A stretch of DNA of 64,000 bases from contig RBKR01000022.1 of NCBI GenBank assembly GCA_004835665.1, positions 434,001-498,000 on the forward strand, in the 5' to 3' direction. Positions 21,372-33,448 of this stretch are shown here, piece after piece. The notes beneath the pieces are model-generated. The model was not told the DNA's origin. It saw only the letters and a list, made by a program, of their open reading frames with translations, and did no database searches. Made by a program: the position numbers and the translations under genes. Within the stretch, counting starts at the first letter, position 1, and each line of letters starts with the position of its first letter. Origin of the DNA: Phoma sp. XZ068 (taxonomy: Eukaryota; Ascomycota; Dothideomycetes; Pleosporales; Didymellaceae).

Positions 21372-22253
21372 GTCTTAGTCGTCTTTGCCGAAATCATCCC
21401 CATCAATCCCCCTATTCTCTTATACAGCGTTTCCAAACTGTGGAGCACGGTAGACGAGGCACCAGCTGACTACCATGACTACTCTGACGAGTGCGAGAAT
21501 TCTGCCGAATACAGAACTAACCACGATGGTCCACTTCATTAGGTATATTGGTGCAGATGTCGTTGTGGAGTATGCCAATATAGGGTTCTCAGGGATGCCT
21601 GTGGATCAATACGTTAGAGATGACACATCAACCGAAAGTTGCTGAACTTGTAGAACATTAGAAGAAGGGTTCGCATGATATCATGTTCAAACGACAGCGC
21701 TATAAAGCTATTTCGATGGTGTACGGAGCGTAGCAACGGAACTCCTGGCAAAGCAACGGATATTCGAACGGCTATGTTGCATTTAAGATCAGAATACCGT
21801 TGGAAAGATTTACCACGACGCCAATGATACCGGCAATAACAGGCACAACGAATATGAAGTCATCATGTAGCGTCTAGTAACTGTGATGGTCGCGGTTTGA
21901 GTGTTGACACAATATAGTTGGCATGCGACCGTATCGGAGAAATGACAAACCGCCTATACGAATTGAATCTCCCTCGCATTCTACAATCTATGCTTGCTGG
22001 ACTCATTCTGTTGTGTCTGTTCGGCCAACAAATGCATAGGTCATTCTGCTAGCAATTTCAATCGGCAACCTAGAACCCGTGCAAACTCCGGAACCAATCA
22101 TGCGTAACGATCTGTCAAGCACCAAACGCCCCACTCACTACAACACACAAGCTAAAATCTTTGAATACACGTAGAGCGAAAAGTAGCAGCTTCTCCATTT
22201 TGACACTATAAACGCTAATATACGATGAATCTTCATACTTCAATAGTAGACCC
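21372..22253. other. Intergenic, no supported gene
   Basis: 880 bp between the small membrane protein and the tRNA. No ORF or element was recognised. Confidence 0.45.
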
Positions 22254-22325
22254 GGCCGGTTGGCGCAATGGTAGCGCGCAGCCCTCCTAAGGCTGAGGCT
22301 GTGGGTTCGAGTCCCACATCGGTCG
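22254..22325 (+). tRNA. tRNA-Arg (anticodon CCT)
   Basis: 72 nt fold into a complete cloverleaf: acceptor GGCCGGT pairs with ATCGGTC (two G-U pairs), D arm GCGC-AATGGTA-GCGC, anticodon stem CAGCC/GGCTG with loop CTCCTAA (anticodon CCT, reads AGG), 5-nt variable loop, and T arm GTGGG-TTCGAGT-CCCAC. Discriminator base G. There is no intron. The A box (TGGCGCAATGG) and B box (GGTTCGAGTCC) are intact, and a T5 run a few bases downstream (about 22332-22336) can terminate RNA polymerase III. Confidence 0.96.
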
Positions 22326-22837
22326 CTTCACTTTTTAATGTTCTTTTTGCTTCCTTTTGGTTTTACATTGGTCTTCACACTGAAAACGCACGCCCGAGTA
22401 TGCACGATTGGGTCATTATATCTCCGCTCAGTCGTTTTTTTGGTACGATGTTAAGGTTATAATCTTGGCGGACTGCATGAGCCGACTAAGCAATTCTAGA
22501 CTTGGAGCGTTCAAGTAACGCGCTCCTGGGATCGTTGCATGACTACAGACAGTGTAGCAGTGTAAAGTGACTGCCTCCATGGCACTCTAGCATGGCACTC
22601 TAGTAGGTTTCTTGAATCCTGTGTAGTGTGCACTGAAAGCCTCGAAAAGGCAATGCTTCGGTTGCGAAGAGATGTGTATGATGTAGGAATCAGTCACATA
22701 ACTGTTCGGCAGACCTCATTGCACCATCCAATCACCTAGGGTGTTTGATAAATTCATTTATTAAAATTTGTTTCATATATTCAATTTCATACAGGAATCT
22801 TTACACTTTTGCCCACGCCTTCTCACCGCGTCCCAAC
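22326..22837. other. Intergenic between tRNA and ACH1
   Basis: About 510 bp. It contains the Pol III terminator and a short direct repeat of catggcactctag near 22577-22603. No gene was seen. Confidence 0.5.
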
Positions 22838-24739
22838 CTAAGAGCTTGTGTAGTCCCACTTAGGCAACTTCATAGTGCCATGCTCGTTCAGGTGCTTGTG
22901 CATATCATAAGCATTCCACAGCAAATGCGGCTGGTGGCCCCACCCCTTCCTCAGACACTCGAACTCGGCCTTGTCGAAGTAATCTTGGAGAATAGGCTTG
23001 TAGTCAGGGTGCGCGCACTTGTTGATAATGACACGGGCGCGTTCACGGGGAGACATGCCACGGACATCGGCGAGACCCTGCTCGGTGACGACGACGTCGA
23101 GATCGTGTTCGGTCTGATCGACGTGCGTTACCTTGGGCACGATGCAAGATACTCCGGTTGGATCAGTCTTCGACGGGCGGGTGGAGGGCGTGTGCATGAT
23201 GGAGTATTTAGCGGAGCGAAGGAAATCGGCCGAGCCTCCGAGGCCGTTGAGAATACGGGATCCCATGACACAGGTGGAGTTGGCGTGGGCGTAGATGTCG
23301 ACTTCGACGGGGGTGTTCATACTGTTTGACGTTAGCGCAAGTGCAAAATCTCATAATAGATGCATGCCTACCCAATCACACCAAGACGACGAATGATTTC
23401 AGGCGAGTTCGAGACTTGCTGCGAGCGGAGCAACAGCTTTGGTGCGTAGTCCTCCCAGCCCTTGTAGAAACGCTCGAATCCTTCAGGCGAGAAACGGATA
23501 GATGTTGCCGTAGCAAAGTCGAGGTTGCCCGAGTCGAAGAGGTCAAGGAAAGAGTCCTGCAGAACCTCGGTCCAGACCTTCAGGTTCTTGAAGTTGGCGC
23601 CTCCGGTTGCGAGACCCTCAATGACAGCGTTTGCGATGTTGCCAATTCCAGACTGAAGAGGGAGAAGGTTCGGGGGAAGTCGTCCCTTGCTGACTTCGTG
23701 CTCCAAAAATTCAATAAGGTTACCGGCAATAGCCTTGGACGTGGCGTCCGCGGGAGTGTTCGGTTGCGTCTGATCGGCGTAGTCACTCTCAACGATGGCA
23801 ATGACCCTCTCAGGGTCAACTGGGACATGAGGTGTACCGATACGGTCTTCGGGGGACATAACAAGGTACGGCTTTCGGTTAGGGGGCAGATCTGTCATTG
23901 TGATATCGTGAAGACCCTCGTAATTCGGGCTGGCGGTGTTGACTTCAATGATAATCTTGTCGGCCATCTGAACGAGCTCAGGTGTTGCGCCTACTGATGC
24001 ACCAGGGATGATGCCACCATCTTCGGTGATCGCGGATGCTTCCACAATGGTAACGTCCAGGCGGTTCTGTGGCTTGTCGAGCGTGTAGAATCCGTACATC
24101 AGGTCCACGGGGAACATACTCAGATGCTTGTCCCAGAATTTGATTTCACCGTTGTTGATTCCCTTAGCGATGTCCTTGCCGACCTGATGCGGTGATCGTC
24201 GGTTGATCATGTTGTTTCTCGCCCATCTGTTCTCAGTCTCTGCGCCAGATGACGCACCGACGAACAGGTTGTACTTGAGCTTACCCTGCAGATTGTTCTT
24301 CTCGACATGTTCTGCGAGGGCAATTGGGATCTTCCTGAACAGATACTGTTAGCCCTGAGGCGAAAGCTTCGAACGCTACATGTGAGTCTATTAGATCATT
24401 CTCAGCTCAAGTCGGTGGAGTCGGAGTTGGCTCGGCGATTTTCCTCCCTTCAAACTTCCGTTCCCCCTCGGCATACTCTCAACACAATTCCACGTCACAT
24501 CTCCACAAAATAAGCGGCGGGTAATCCATTCTATCCAATTGAACCCTCACATTGATCCGAATGAACTTGTCGAAGCGAAAGGAGACTCGGACTCACTTTG
24601 GGTAACCGACACCTGTGAATCCAGACCAGCCAATGTACGCATCGTTGGGGAAGTGGTGAATCAAATCCTCCGCCTTCGCAATCTTCTTCAGATAGCTAGG
24701 CCTCCTGACCCTCGCCTTGAGTGCCGCAGAGACCGACAT
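22838..24739 (-). CDS. ACH1: Acetyl-CoA hydrolase / CoA-transferase Ach1
   Basis: Three exons on the complement: 24597-24739, 23372-24334 and 22838-23321, giving 529 aa. Family stretches along the whole length fit Ach1: YLGWSGF-type sequence (YIGWSGFTGVGYPK), HVEKNNLQGKL, NLFVGASSGAE, HLSMFPVDLMYGFYT, LLPLQSGIGNIANAV, the TEVLQDSFLDLF motif, HANSTCVMGSRILNGLGGSADFLR and TEQGLADVRG. It transfers CoA between succinyl-CoA/propionyl-CoA and acetate in mitochondria, for acetate detoxification and C2 metabolism. The first intron is 262 nt, about five times the local norm, and splits the enzyme after GYPK. A TATA-like tract lies near 24932-24941 on the same strand. Confidence 0.95.
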
Positions 24740-25776
24740 GTTTGCTGCTCCCTTCTTTCGTCGGCGAAAAGCTTATCGATTGTGTTGATCGGAGGTCGGT
24801 GGTGGTCGGTGCGCAAGCTCCTCAAAATCGTGAAAGCACCGCTGCACGTCAAGCGCGTCAGGACGAAGTGCGAGGTTCTGGGGAAAGGTTGGAGAGCAAA
24901 AGGGTCAATGGGGAAGGGCAGGTGGGACTATGGAGTATTTAAACAGTTTCGATATCATGACTAAGGGGTACACGCGAAGTTGGAGCGTCTGTGGGCTGAT
25001 ACGCTGATTTGGTCGATGCGACCCACGGAGCAAGGATGACCTCATAAGCGTATTTTGTGACGGGTGTCCCGCACGAGCCCGCTTGGGAGGGTCCTGCAGG
25101 AACATCAATCAACAAGTGGGACCTCGGAGTCCGGAAGTGATTTGTTGATGGGCTGAAAATAAGCTGAGCCTCTTGAAAGCCTGGGCAACGACTCTTGCTG
25201 CTTGGCTGGATAAGCAGTATCAAGCAGTTGATAAGAGCTGCTCAGATTGTCAATAAAGGGCTTTTGGACGCAGACGTCTCTGCAATTGAGCTAAAAGCAG
25301 CCAAGAGCATCGAGGGAAGTACTCTGGGGCAGAGTTACACAGTGGGTTGGGAACCTGTAATTTGTGGTCCAGGCTCAAAATCGGAGTAGTTTCGGCGAAG
25401 TATTTGTGGCACCCAAAAGCACTCTCAACATGTCTTCTTACAAGATGAGCATCAAGTTATGTTTTCGTTATGGTCGTTAAAGGTCGTTGTTACGTCTAAG
25501 AATGCTCGCTTGATTCACAGTCAGACCCATCGGGCTCTGACGTTTAATGATAAACAACAGTACGGTTTCAAACGCCGTATGTCTCCGAAGAGGGTAGTAA
25601 TAGCAAGGCAGAAGAGGTCCATAGTCTCCAATATGTTGAGGTAAGAATATGCCTTCAATACAACAAAGCAAAGGGTATCACCGCAACACAACGCCATCAA
25701 TGCAATGCATTCGTCGAGCCGTAGAGATGAGGGTGTTGAAAAGTCCTTCGGGATGCAGGATGGATGTTCCTATCGG
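24740..25776. other. Intergenic, ACH1 promoter; no gene seen
   Basis: 1 kb between ACH1 and the 3' end of the Whi5-like gene. No supported ORF. Confidence 0.5.
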
Positions 25777-27160
25777 CTACCGCGCCGGCTGCGGAGCATA
25801 TGGTCCGGCTGAGTAGTGACTTGAGGTAGGCATAGGTGGCTGGTAAACCATCCGCCTGTCTTGAGGTGGATATGCTTCGAACATGACACGCCGTTGAGGT
25901 GCTCCTTCTCGCAGCGAGCTGTGCCCAGCCTGACTGGTGTGTGGAAAATGTTGCGAGTTCTTGGGACTGCTCATGAACAGTAATGTGTCCACGGCATCTT
26001 TCTCGGCCTGCTGACTGGGCATTCGGAGAATGCCTGCTCGAGGTGTTATTGGTACCCGTTGACCAGCGCCTACATCGCTATGATGTTTTCTTTGCGCTGA
26101 TCCCAGGAACGGTGGAGGTGGGTGTGTAACGCTTGATTTTCGCCTCCTTACCGACTGAAACTCTGGGGCTGGTGCGAGCGTAAGCCCTACGTTTCCGCCT
26201 GTAATAGATATCAGATTAGCAGCAGCGTTCATTGCTGGTTTGTTGTTCGATCCCCAGTATGCTGAGTTTTCGTTAACACAACAACGTTATAGTAGACTTT
26301 TAACACTGACCTGAATTGATGGCATAAGACCGCACCGAGTCAGAAGCGGGAGACATAAACATGTGGTCGGAGTTGTCAGAAACAGCACTTGGTCTTCGTC
26401 GGTAGTCGGTAGTAGAAGGCGAATCGAATGTGACCCTTGAGCCTCCAGGTGCCGAGTTGGGCGAGCCGCGTTGAGACTGAACTTCTTCCAATTCGTCAAG
26501 CGACTGCTTTTCCCAGCCATTCTGTACCTTAACCATGGCATACGAGAGTCGAGTCTTCAATTGAGCGGATAACTGGGTGCGAGTTAGTAACGCACATAAT
26601 CTATGTCTTGGAAACTTAGCACCCACCTCTCCAATTCGAGTGCTCGAGTGTGTGTCCATGCTCTTGTTTCGCTTGTGTACAAAAGTCCTGTCTGTCGGAC
26701 TTATTCTTGAAACATCGCCCTTCACTGACCCGTCTGCACTCCTCTTAAAGCCTTGGGCGGTAGGGGAGCCCAGCGACATGGGGGTTGCTGTTGTGTGACC
26801 GGTTGTCGGCGTGCTCGCAGAGGCTGTGTCGACCTGCCGTACATCTATTGTGCTGGCTTGACTATGGGTGTGGCTTGATGAGGTTGACATTGGCTCTTGT
26901 GCGGATTTACTGTGCCCTGCTGTGCCATTGGGTTCAGATGGTGAAGCTACATCGTAATCCGAGGATAGATTACTCGAGGTCGATGGCAGAGGTGGTGCGG
27001 AGAAAGTACTAGAGATGGTAGATACTACACTCTCTTGTGATTCTGGCACGTCCAATCTATGCGGCGTGGTGATATCTATGGGGTGGGCAATGTCGGTCGC
27101 TGCGATACAGGTCGTAAGTGGACGCTCATCGCGATCGTGCTAGAGACGCGACTTACCCAT
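25777..27160 (-). CDS. Whi5/Nrm1-like G1/S transcription repressor
   Basis: Four exons on the complement: 27157-27160, 26627-27099, 26311-26572 and 25777-26234, giving 398 aa. The first exon is only ATG+G. Its donor (GGTAAGTC) and the phase-1 acceptor at 27100-27101 restore MATDIAHPID, and no better start was found. The protein is Ser/Thr/Pro-rich and mostly disordered, with SP/TP sites for CDK. At the start of exon 3 (residues 160-179) is LSAQLKTRLSYAMVKVQNGW, the GTB motif of Whi5, Nrm1 and Whi5-like fungal proteins that docks on SBF/MBF factors. It should hold G1/S genes off until CDK phosphorylation. Basic patches (RRRKSS, KRNKS) may be nuclear signals. Orthology to Whi5 versus Nrm1 is not resolved. 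Confidence 0.8.
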
Positions 27161-28197
27161 CGTGGCAGCGGGGTAGGTTGCCGACGTGTATATTGCAAGA
27201 TACAACTGATCCGATTCCAAAAATCAATCCGGACACGATGGAATAATAGAGCAGTGTATGCAGACAAGAGCCAGATACCCTGATGGCGGGGTGATTGACT
27301 GGGAAGGTTGGTCCCCGGACGTGTTCTCGGAGGCTTGGGCGCGTGCTGATGGGGTTAAGACAGCCGTTCGCGTCACCCTAGAGAAGACCGAGCCCCAAAC
27401 AACCGGACAGAGAGGCCGAACAGATAACACAAAAACGCGCAGGGCAGTCAGGGGAATTCAGCGGCGCGTCGCGTACAAGTGAAGGGTAGAAGGGTGGTCC
27501 TCAACATCGAGTATGCCTGGAGGATGCCGCGCGATCACGAGTGCCCCAGAACGCGCGTGCTTAGCGGTGGCGAGCTCCCGGCGCGGGTGCACGCGCGAGC
27601 AAGTGATTTGACCATATACCTGGCTAAGCTCATGCAATGCAGCCGCCGCGACGGTTCGTAAGAGTTTTTCAGCAACTGGATGAGCCGCTCCTGCATGCCG
27701 CTGCATGGCAGAGCGTTTAACGTTAAGAAACATTCGGCTTGTGTTGTTCACCTCGTCGTTTGTGCGTGATTTACAGACGCAATCAATTAACGATGCTCCA
27801 CACGCGCGTTTCCAAATGATTCAGGCAGCCGGTACTACCCACCATTTTAGAGCACGCGCCGCAACAGCCTACATGACCGCGTGGTTGAGGTGGCTTATAG
27901 GTTGGTTTTGAGGACGTGTGATGCTCACTATTTTGCTTTTTACTGCATCGTTTCGTGTTCTGTACTTCATGATTAGGTCACGCTTATGTAGAGATTCGAA
28001 GGTAGTGCTCATGCAACAGATGTATTCGTCAAGTCTCGCCTGGCAGGGCGCTATATGGATTTATCCTGATATCATGTACAAACATCCTTCCCATTCAAAG
28101 CATTTGTACTTTCTGAGGTATTTCAAAATGTGCAGTCCCGTCAAATCATACAGAAACACTCCCAGAACGCCGTTTGCAAATCAATGGTATACGCAAC
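27161..28197. other. Intergenic, promoter of the Whi5-like gene
   Basis: 1 kb, holding the long leader/promoter of the gene starting at 27160 and the 3' flank of the next gene. No supported ORF. Confidence 0.5.
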
Positions 28198-30313
28198 TTA
28201 GAAGGCATAGCCGACGCCGCTGGCTTTGCGTTGCGTCAATCCATGCTGGTTCCATGCTCCTCCACGACCCTCTTCTGCGACCTTTCCACTGACATCGCGT
28301 CTGCGGTTTGGTGTACCAAGATCCGAGTCGTCGAATTCGTAGGGATTGACGTAGTCAATGCCTGACCTGCTAATAACACGCGGTGAAACAGCCTTCACGG
28401 GTGTGTGATTGAATTCGCCAGTCTTGCGCACACTTGTATATGACTTCTTGTCTAGGCTGAAGGGTGCGTTCTGCGCCAGGTTGTTCTTGACAGGCGAAGA
28501 GTTGACCGTGTACTGTGCGGTCGCGCTCGGGAGATGGTTGGGCTGGTTCTTGAATGATCCCTTCTTTGGCGAAGTGGCAGGGGAGTTCGAAGCCGAGTCT
28601 CCGCTCCTAATGCCGTGCGTTGCAGCCTTGAGGTCGCCATAGTATCGCGACTTTGGTGTGCTGCCACGCGACTGTGAGCGGTTGAAGGTGGCTTCCGTGG
28701 AGATCGAAGTCGTGGTCTGCGTGCGCTGGAGGCTCGACGGAGGTGGCGCGTTCTTCTTGGTATCGAAGTTAGGGTTCGGGGGAGGAGTAGGTTGCGGAGT
28801 TGGTGGGTTCATGCGCAGAGGCTGAGGCACCATCGGCCGTTCAGTATCATCCTCAACGTCCGACACATCGTATGAAGATACCGTAGTGTAGCCTTTCTTC
28901 TGACCAAAGGCAGACTGCTTCGGTGCGAGATACCGAGTGTCGTTGCCCTGCTCTTCGTTGTCATCAGGATGAACAAACCAGTTGTCGTTTTGCAAGTCTT
29001 CACGGCTACTCTTCTCAAGGGCGATATCGCCGTTAGTGGCAGTCTTATCATTACGGGCAGTGGTAGGAGGCGTGTAGAAGTCCTGATTGGATGACGATGT
29101 GACGTAAGAGTTGTTTCTTTCGCGTCGTTGCATGTTCGCTTGCTGTGTCAAGAACGATTTACGTTGAGCTAAGGTCTCATTGTCAACATTGTCATCCCGG
29201 CGGTAAAGATCGTCGCGATGAGCCAGACTTGTCCGAGACTGGCGAGCTGTCTGAGGCTGAGAGTACATTGAGAACCTTTCCTTAGATTGGCGTGCAGACT
29301 GAGGGGTGTGCGGCGAATAAGCAGTCTCGGAGTTGGTACGCGTATGCATGAACGACATTTGTGTCTTTGTGGGACTTGGAACATCCTGTGACAGCAGCGG
29401 GTCGGATTGAGAGTTTCTGTCGAGGGATGTTGTGCTCTGCGCACTGAGGCGCTTCTCTTTTTCGAGGAATGGCGTAGCAGCTGAAATCGACGAGTTCTTG
29501 TGCTTGTGTTTCGACTTCCTGCGTGTCAGGTTGTCTTCAAGGGGGTTCATGTCAGGTGGGAGCTTCGTAATCTTTCTGAAGACGATGACAAGGTACATGT
29601 CAATCAACACCGAGATCAAATGAATACCTGCAGCAGTCGTCGCAGTGAGCCATGTGGTGAGGAGGATCTTGTCCGTCTCGTCGTCAGTGGGAAATATTGT
29701 CCTCCAACGTCCAGTAGCTCCAGCGTTCATATCGGCATTTCGGCGCGAAAGAAGCAGAGTGTAGACGTAGAAAGGGATGAAGCCGGCGTCGGTGACCAGT
29801 GCGAAGAAATGGTAGCTGGCTGAGCTGGCTGGAGGACGTGACCTGGGACTGCGAATGAGGTGGTAGATGGCGTACAGGCATGCTACAATATCGACACCAG
29901 GCTATGCAGGTTAGTCTCTGCTTTTTCACATGTCCTATGTTTCCACCTACCGGGATCCTCATAATCCATCCCTCAGTGTCTTGCGCACCACGGATAAAGA
30001 TGGCACAGAGCAGCAGTCCCACGGCACCCAACAGAGTGCAAACGCGAAGGAAGAGTTGTGTCCATCGCGCAATCTGTATGCACAGCTTGGTCTTGGGGTT
30101 CATGGGCTTAGCGTCTGTTTTTCCATACGGCAAGATCAGGTAGCTATCAGGGTGCTTGTTGAAGTTCACCAAGGGACCATCCTGCTTCGGCTTCGTGGGG
30201 GAGGGCGGCATGCGACTGGCCATGGTCACAGCCTTGGGGTTGAAGGTGTCCGGGACGTCGTTCATCGACTGCCTCTCCGAAGCCGAGTAGAGGTAGGGCT
30301 GCCAGCGGCCCAT
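28198..30313 (-). CDS. Four-TM membrane protein with long disordered tail
   Basis: Two exons on the complement: 29951-30313 and 28198-29901, giving 688 aa. The N-terminal 75 residues are polar. Hydrophobic segments follow: FLRVCTLLGAVGLLLCAIFI (about 90-112), IVACLYAIYHLI after the intron, a third around FFALVTDAGFIPFYVYTLLL, and a fourth around ATTAAGIHLISVLIDMYLVIVF. The remaining 450 or so residues are Ser/Thr/Pro/Gln-rich, disordered, and full of possible phosphosites. The topology is MARVEL-like, but no signature residues prove that. It is probably a conserved fungal plasma- or endomembrane protein of unknown function. It is divergent from ARH1. Confidence 0.8.
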
Positions 30314-30859
30314 GATTGCGACTCAGGAGGCAAGGAATGATGACCGTCCTTACGCGACCTTCAGAAAGGAAAGTGAGAGTGTTCGCTTAGCACAGGAATG
30401 CTTGCGATGAACACATGGGTTGCGCGAGAATCTGGGGAGCTATGTAGTAAATACCTCGTTGCCAGGACAACGGTTGGCTGCGAACTTCCCGTGCCGCATT
30501 ACCCATGACGTGCTGATTCGCGGGCGCAACGGGTGTGTTCCTGCATTGGCCCAAATCGATTCAACGCTTTTGAGATCTAGCACTCCGAGAACATGTGGGG
30601 CGACGGCGATACTCGCGCTGTAGTGGAGTGCATGTCCAGGTGGGTTTCCATGTTTTTCAGTCGTTCGGCGCCCCGAACACACCGAGGCTCGACCGCAGGA
30701 CGACAAATCCAAATGAGCGTGACTCAAGGTCCAGAAATCAAGTTTACAAAAGGTTCTCTGATATGAAAGTAATGACATCTCGTGTATGATCGCACAGTTG
30801 ATGCTCCACATCGATCCTGCGGTTCGGCGCGTCCTTAGTCAGCCAACAGTGTTCGGTCG
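30314..30859. other. Divergent promoter region, four-TM protein and ARH1
   Basis: 546 bp between divergent start codons. No gene seen. Confidence 0.5.
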
Positions 30860-32600
30860 ATGACATCGGCCTTGCATCAAACTCTCCACAAGATGATATC
30901 TGCCAAACGCCTACTCCCATCGCCATATGTCTGCGCCAGCTGCACTCGACGCATAGCAGCTCGATCTGTGCACGTTACACGTAGTAATGGCGCCCTTCAG
31001 TCGGTGCGAAGCCATAGTAGCTTCATTGCGAACCTGTCACGAAATTTGAGAAGCACCACGAAGTCACCAGCAACTCCGTCCCCGACCCAGCGCAATGCAT
31101 ATAGCACAGATGCACATGCTCGAAAAGGCTTGCGCATAGCCATCATAGGCTCCGGGCCAGCCGGCTTCTACACAGCCCATCGTCTCCTCCACAAGGTGCA
31201 AGATGCTGTCATCGACATGTATGAACAGCTGCCCGTGCCGTATGGCCTTGTGCGATTCGGTGTTGCACCTGACCACCCCGAAGTCAAGAACTGCCAGGAC
31301 ACGTTCGAAGAGGTAGCACAATCGCCACGCTTCAACTACATCGGCAATGTGCGTGTAGGCCGCGACATTGAATTGGCAAAGCTCAAACCACACTACGATG
31401 CTATGCTGTTCTCTTATGGTGCAGATGAGGACAGGAGGCTGGGAATACCGGGAGAAGACCTAGCGGGCGTGTTCTCGGCAAGAGCCTTTGTGGGATGGTA
31501 CAATGGGCTGCCACAGTTCCAGAACTTGATGCCGGATCTGCACAGCGGGGAGAATGCTGTGGTTGTTGGGCAGGGAAATGTTGCATTGGATGTTGCACGC
31601 ATCCTCCTCGCGCCCCTTGATCACCTCAGAAAGACAGACATTACAGAGCAAGCACTCCAAACGCTGTCTGAGAGCAAGGTCAGACACGTAAGGGTGGTGG
31701 GCAGACGTGGACCGCTGCAGGTAAGCACACAACCTAACATTATGGGACCCTGTACTAATTGTTTACCAGGTTGCTTTCACGGTTAAAGAAGCTCGCGAGC
31801 TGATGAAGATCCCATCCGTCGCCTTCCACGATATCGATCAATCCTTCTACCCAGCAGAGATTAAGAAGCTGCCCCGAGTCCAAAAGCGCACGGCCGAGGT
31901 CCTGCTGAAAGGCAGCACTGCCAAACCAGATGAGGTTGAACGGTCATGGAAGCTCGACTTCCTGAGAGCACCTACCTCGATGAATGTGGAAGAAGGATCA
32001 CAACACCTGTCGTCGATGACATTCAGCAAGCAGCAATTCGTTCCAGGCGCTGACCCATTGGATCCTTCTGCACGAGTACAACCAACTGAAGAAAGCGAGA
32101 CAGTGCCTGCTTCCCTTGCTTTCCGGTCTGTAGGCTACAAATCGACTGCCCTACCTGGTCTTTCTGACCTAGGTGTGCCTTTCGATTCGAAGTTAGGTAT
32201 TATACCGAACGATGCCCACGGACGAGTCATAACGCCAGATGCTGGCCCTGGTGGTATGGCCGCTGGTCACGTTGCGGGCTTGTACTGCGCCGGGTGGGTG
32301 AAGCGAGGTCCCACGGGCGTCATTGCTAGTACTATGCAAGACGCGTTCACTTCCGCGGACGTCATTGCACACGACTGGGAAAATAGCGTGCCTTTCTTGA
32401 ACGATACCCACGGAGATAGAAGCACAGGTCTGGGCTGGGACGGTGTCAGGAAGGAGGTTGAAGCAAGAGGCGTACGGCCGCTCAGTTGGGCTGATTGGAA
32501 GAGAATAGATGAAGCAGAAAGAAGTCGAGGGAAAGAAAAGGGTAAAGAGAGGGAGAAGTTTGCGAGTGTGGCTGAAATGCTCACGGCTCTGGACGCTTAG
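30860..32600 (+). CDS. ARH1: NADPH:adrenodoxin/ferredoxin oxidoreductase (mitochondrial)
   Basis: Two exons, 30860-31720 and 31770-32600, giving 563 aa. The Arg/Ser-rich N-terminus (about 85 aa) is a mitochondrial presequence; a second Met at residue 12 is an alternative start. FAD site: IIGSGPAGFYTA (95-106). NADPH site: VVVGQGNVALDVARI (around 231-245), then GRRGPLQ split by the intron and continued as VAFTVKELREL-like sequence. Near the C-terminus, GLYCAGWVKRGPTGVI is the second FAD/NADP contact. It passes electrons from NADPH to the matrix ferredoxin (Yah1) for Fe-S cluster and heme A synthesis. The protein is longer than the yeast enzyme, mainly in the presequence and charged tail. Confidence 0.95.
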
Positions 32601-33056
32601 AAGTGCAATAGCCTTCAGAGCTCTCTTGCTCATCTCGCAGTATCTGTGTATCGTACCTGCTTCGTATATATTCAACTACACCCTTTAGACAACTATCTTG
32701 CTTTCTCCTACACCGAATTTTCTGGCCATCGTGTAACAACGCCAAAACACGCCGAACCTATCGATGCAATTCACTGCGAGCACTGCTGTGCTGAGTGCAT
32801 ATGCTTCTAAACCTCATCTCGTACTCTTGTGCTGTTCCGCTACTATATTGTCAATTTTCCATTTGGCTCAAACCCTAGCACCACGTTCTTCATTTCATTG
32901 ACAAGGGCATCTACCATGTTGTGGATTTGCTATCCTGAGTCTACAACCATAAACTTAGATAGGCCAACCCAAGATCACGCACTCTCATCATCCCCAGATA
33001 TCAAAGGGCCTCGAAGGTAATCGTTGTCAAATCCTCAGAGACGCCATCGCACGCGC
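32601..33056. other. Convergent intergenic region
   Basis: 456 bp between the 3' ends of ARH1 and the Cys-rich gene. No gene seen. Confidence 0.5.
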
Positions 33057-33448
33057 CTAGTGGTGGTAACGAGATTTCTCGGGGCACTGGTCGAACTCGC
33101 CGTGGCACTTCTTGCACTGCAGAAGAGTTAGCATAGGTTCAATACTTCAAAACCCACAAGCTTACCTCTGGGTTGCGGTGGCACACATGTTCGCGGCAGG
33201 TCTGCTGGCAGCCTTCTTGACCTCGAGTGTGTCCGTTCTGAAGAAAGGTTATTACTGTAATCTCAGTAAAGCGTGGCTACGCGGCCGCCTACTTGGAAGC
33301 AATACTCGAGCATGCCGGTGCAGTAGTTGCAGTCGATAGTTCCCCTAGGCGCATGGCGAGCGACCAGCTTTGGCGCAGCCGGCACCGTAGAGACAGCAGA
33401 GACAACGGCACTAATAGAGAGCGCGATTGACAGGATGAAGATCTTCAT
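33057..33448 (-). CDS. Small secreted cysteine-rich protein, 95 aa
   Basis: Three exons on the complement: 33293-33448, 33166-33237 and 33057-33116, all phase-0 GT-AG junctions. Residues 1-18 form a signal peptide (MKIFILSIALSISAVVSA). The mature part has nine Cys at positions 40, 43, 50, 62, 66, 71, 77, 80 and 87, with spacings C-x2-C and C-x3-C as in disulfide-knotted secreted proteins, and it ends in a His pair. An Ala/Pro/Arg pro-region (about 19-36) includes ARHAPR. Small size, Cys content and secretion make it an effector-like or antimicrobial-like candidate; no family is recognised. An odd Cys number suggests one free Cys or a dimer. Coding status rests on the splice model. Confidence 0.72.
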
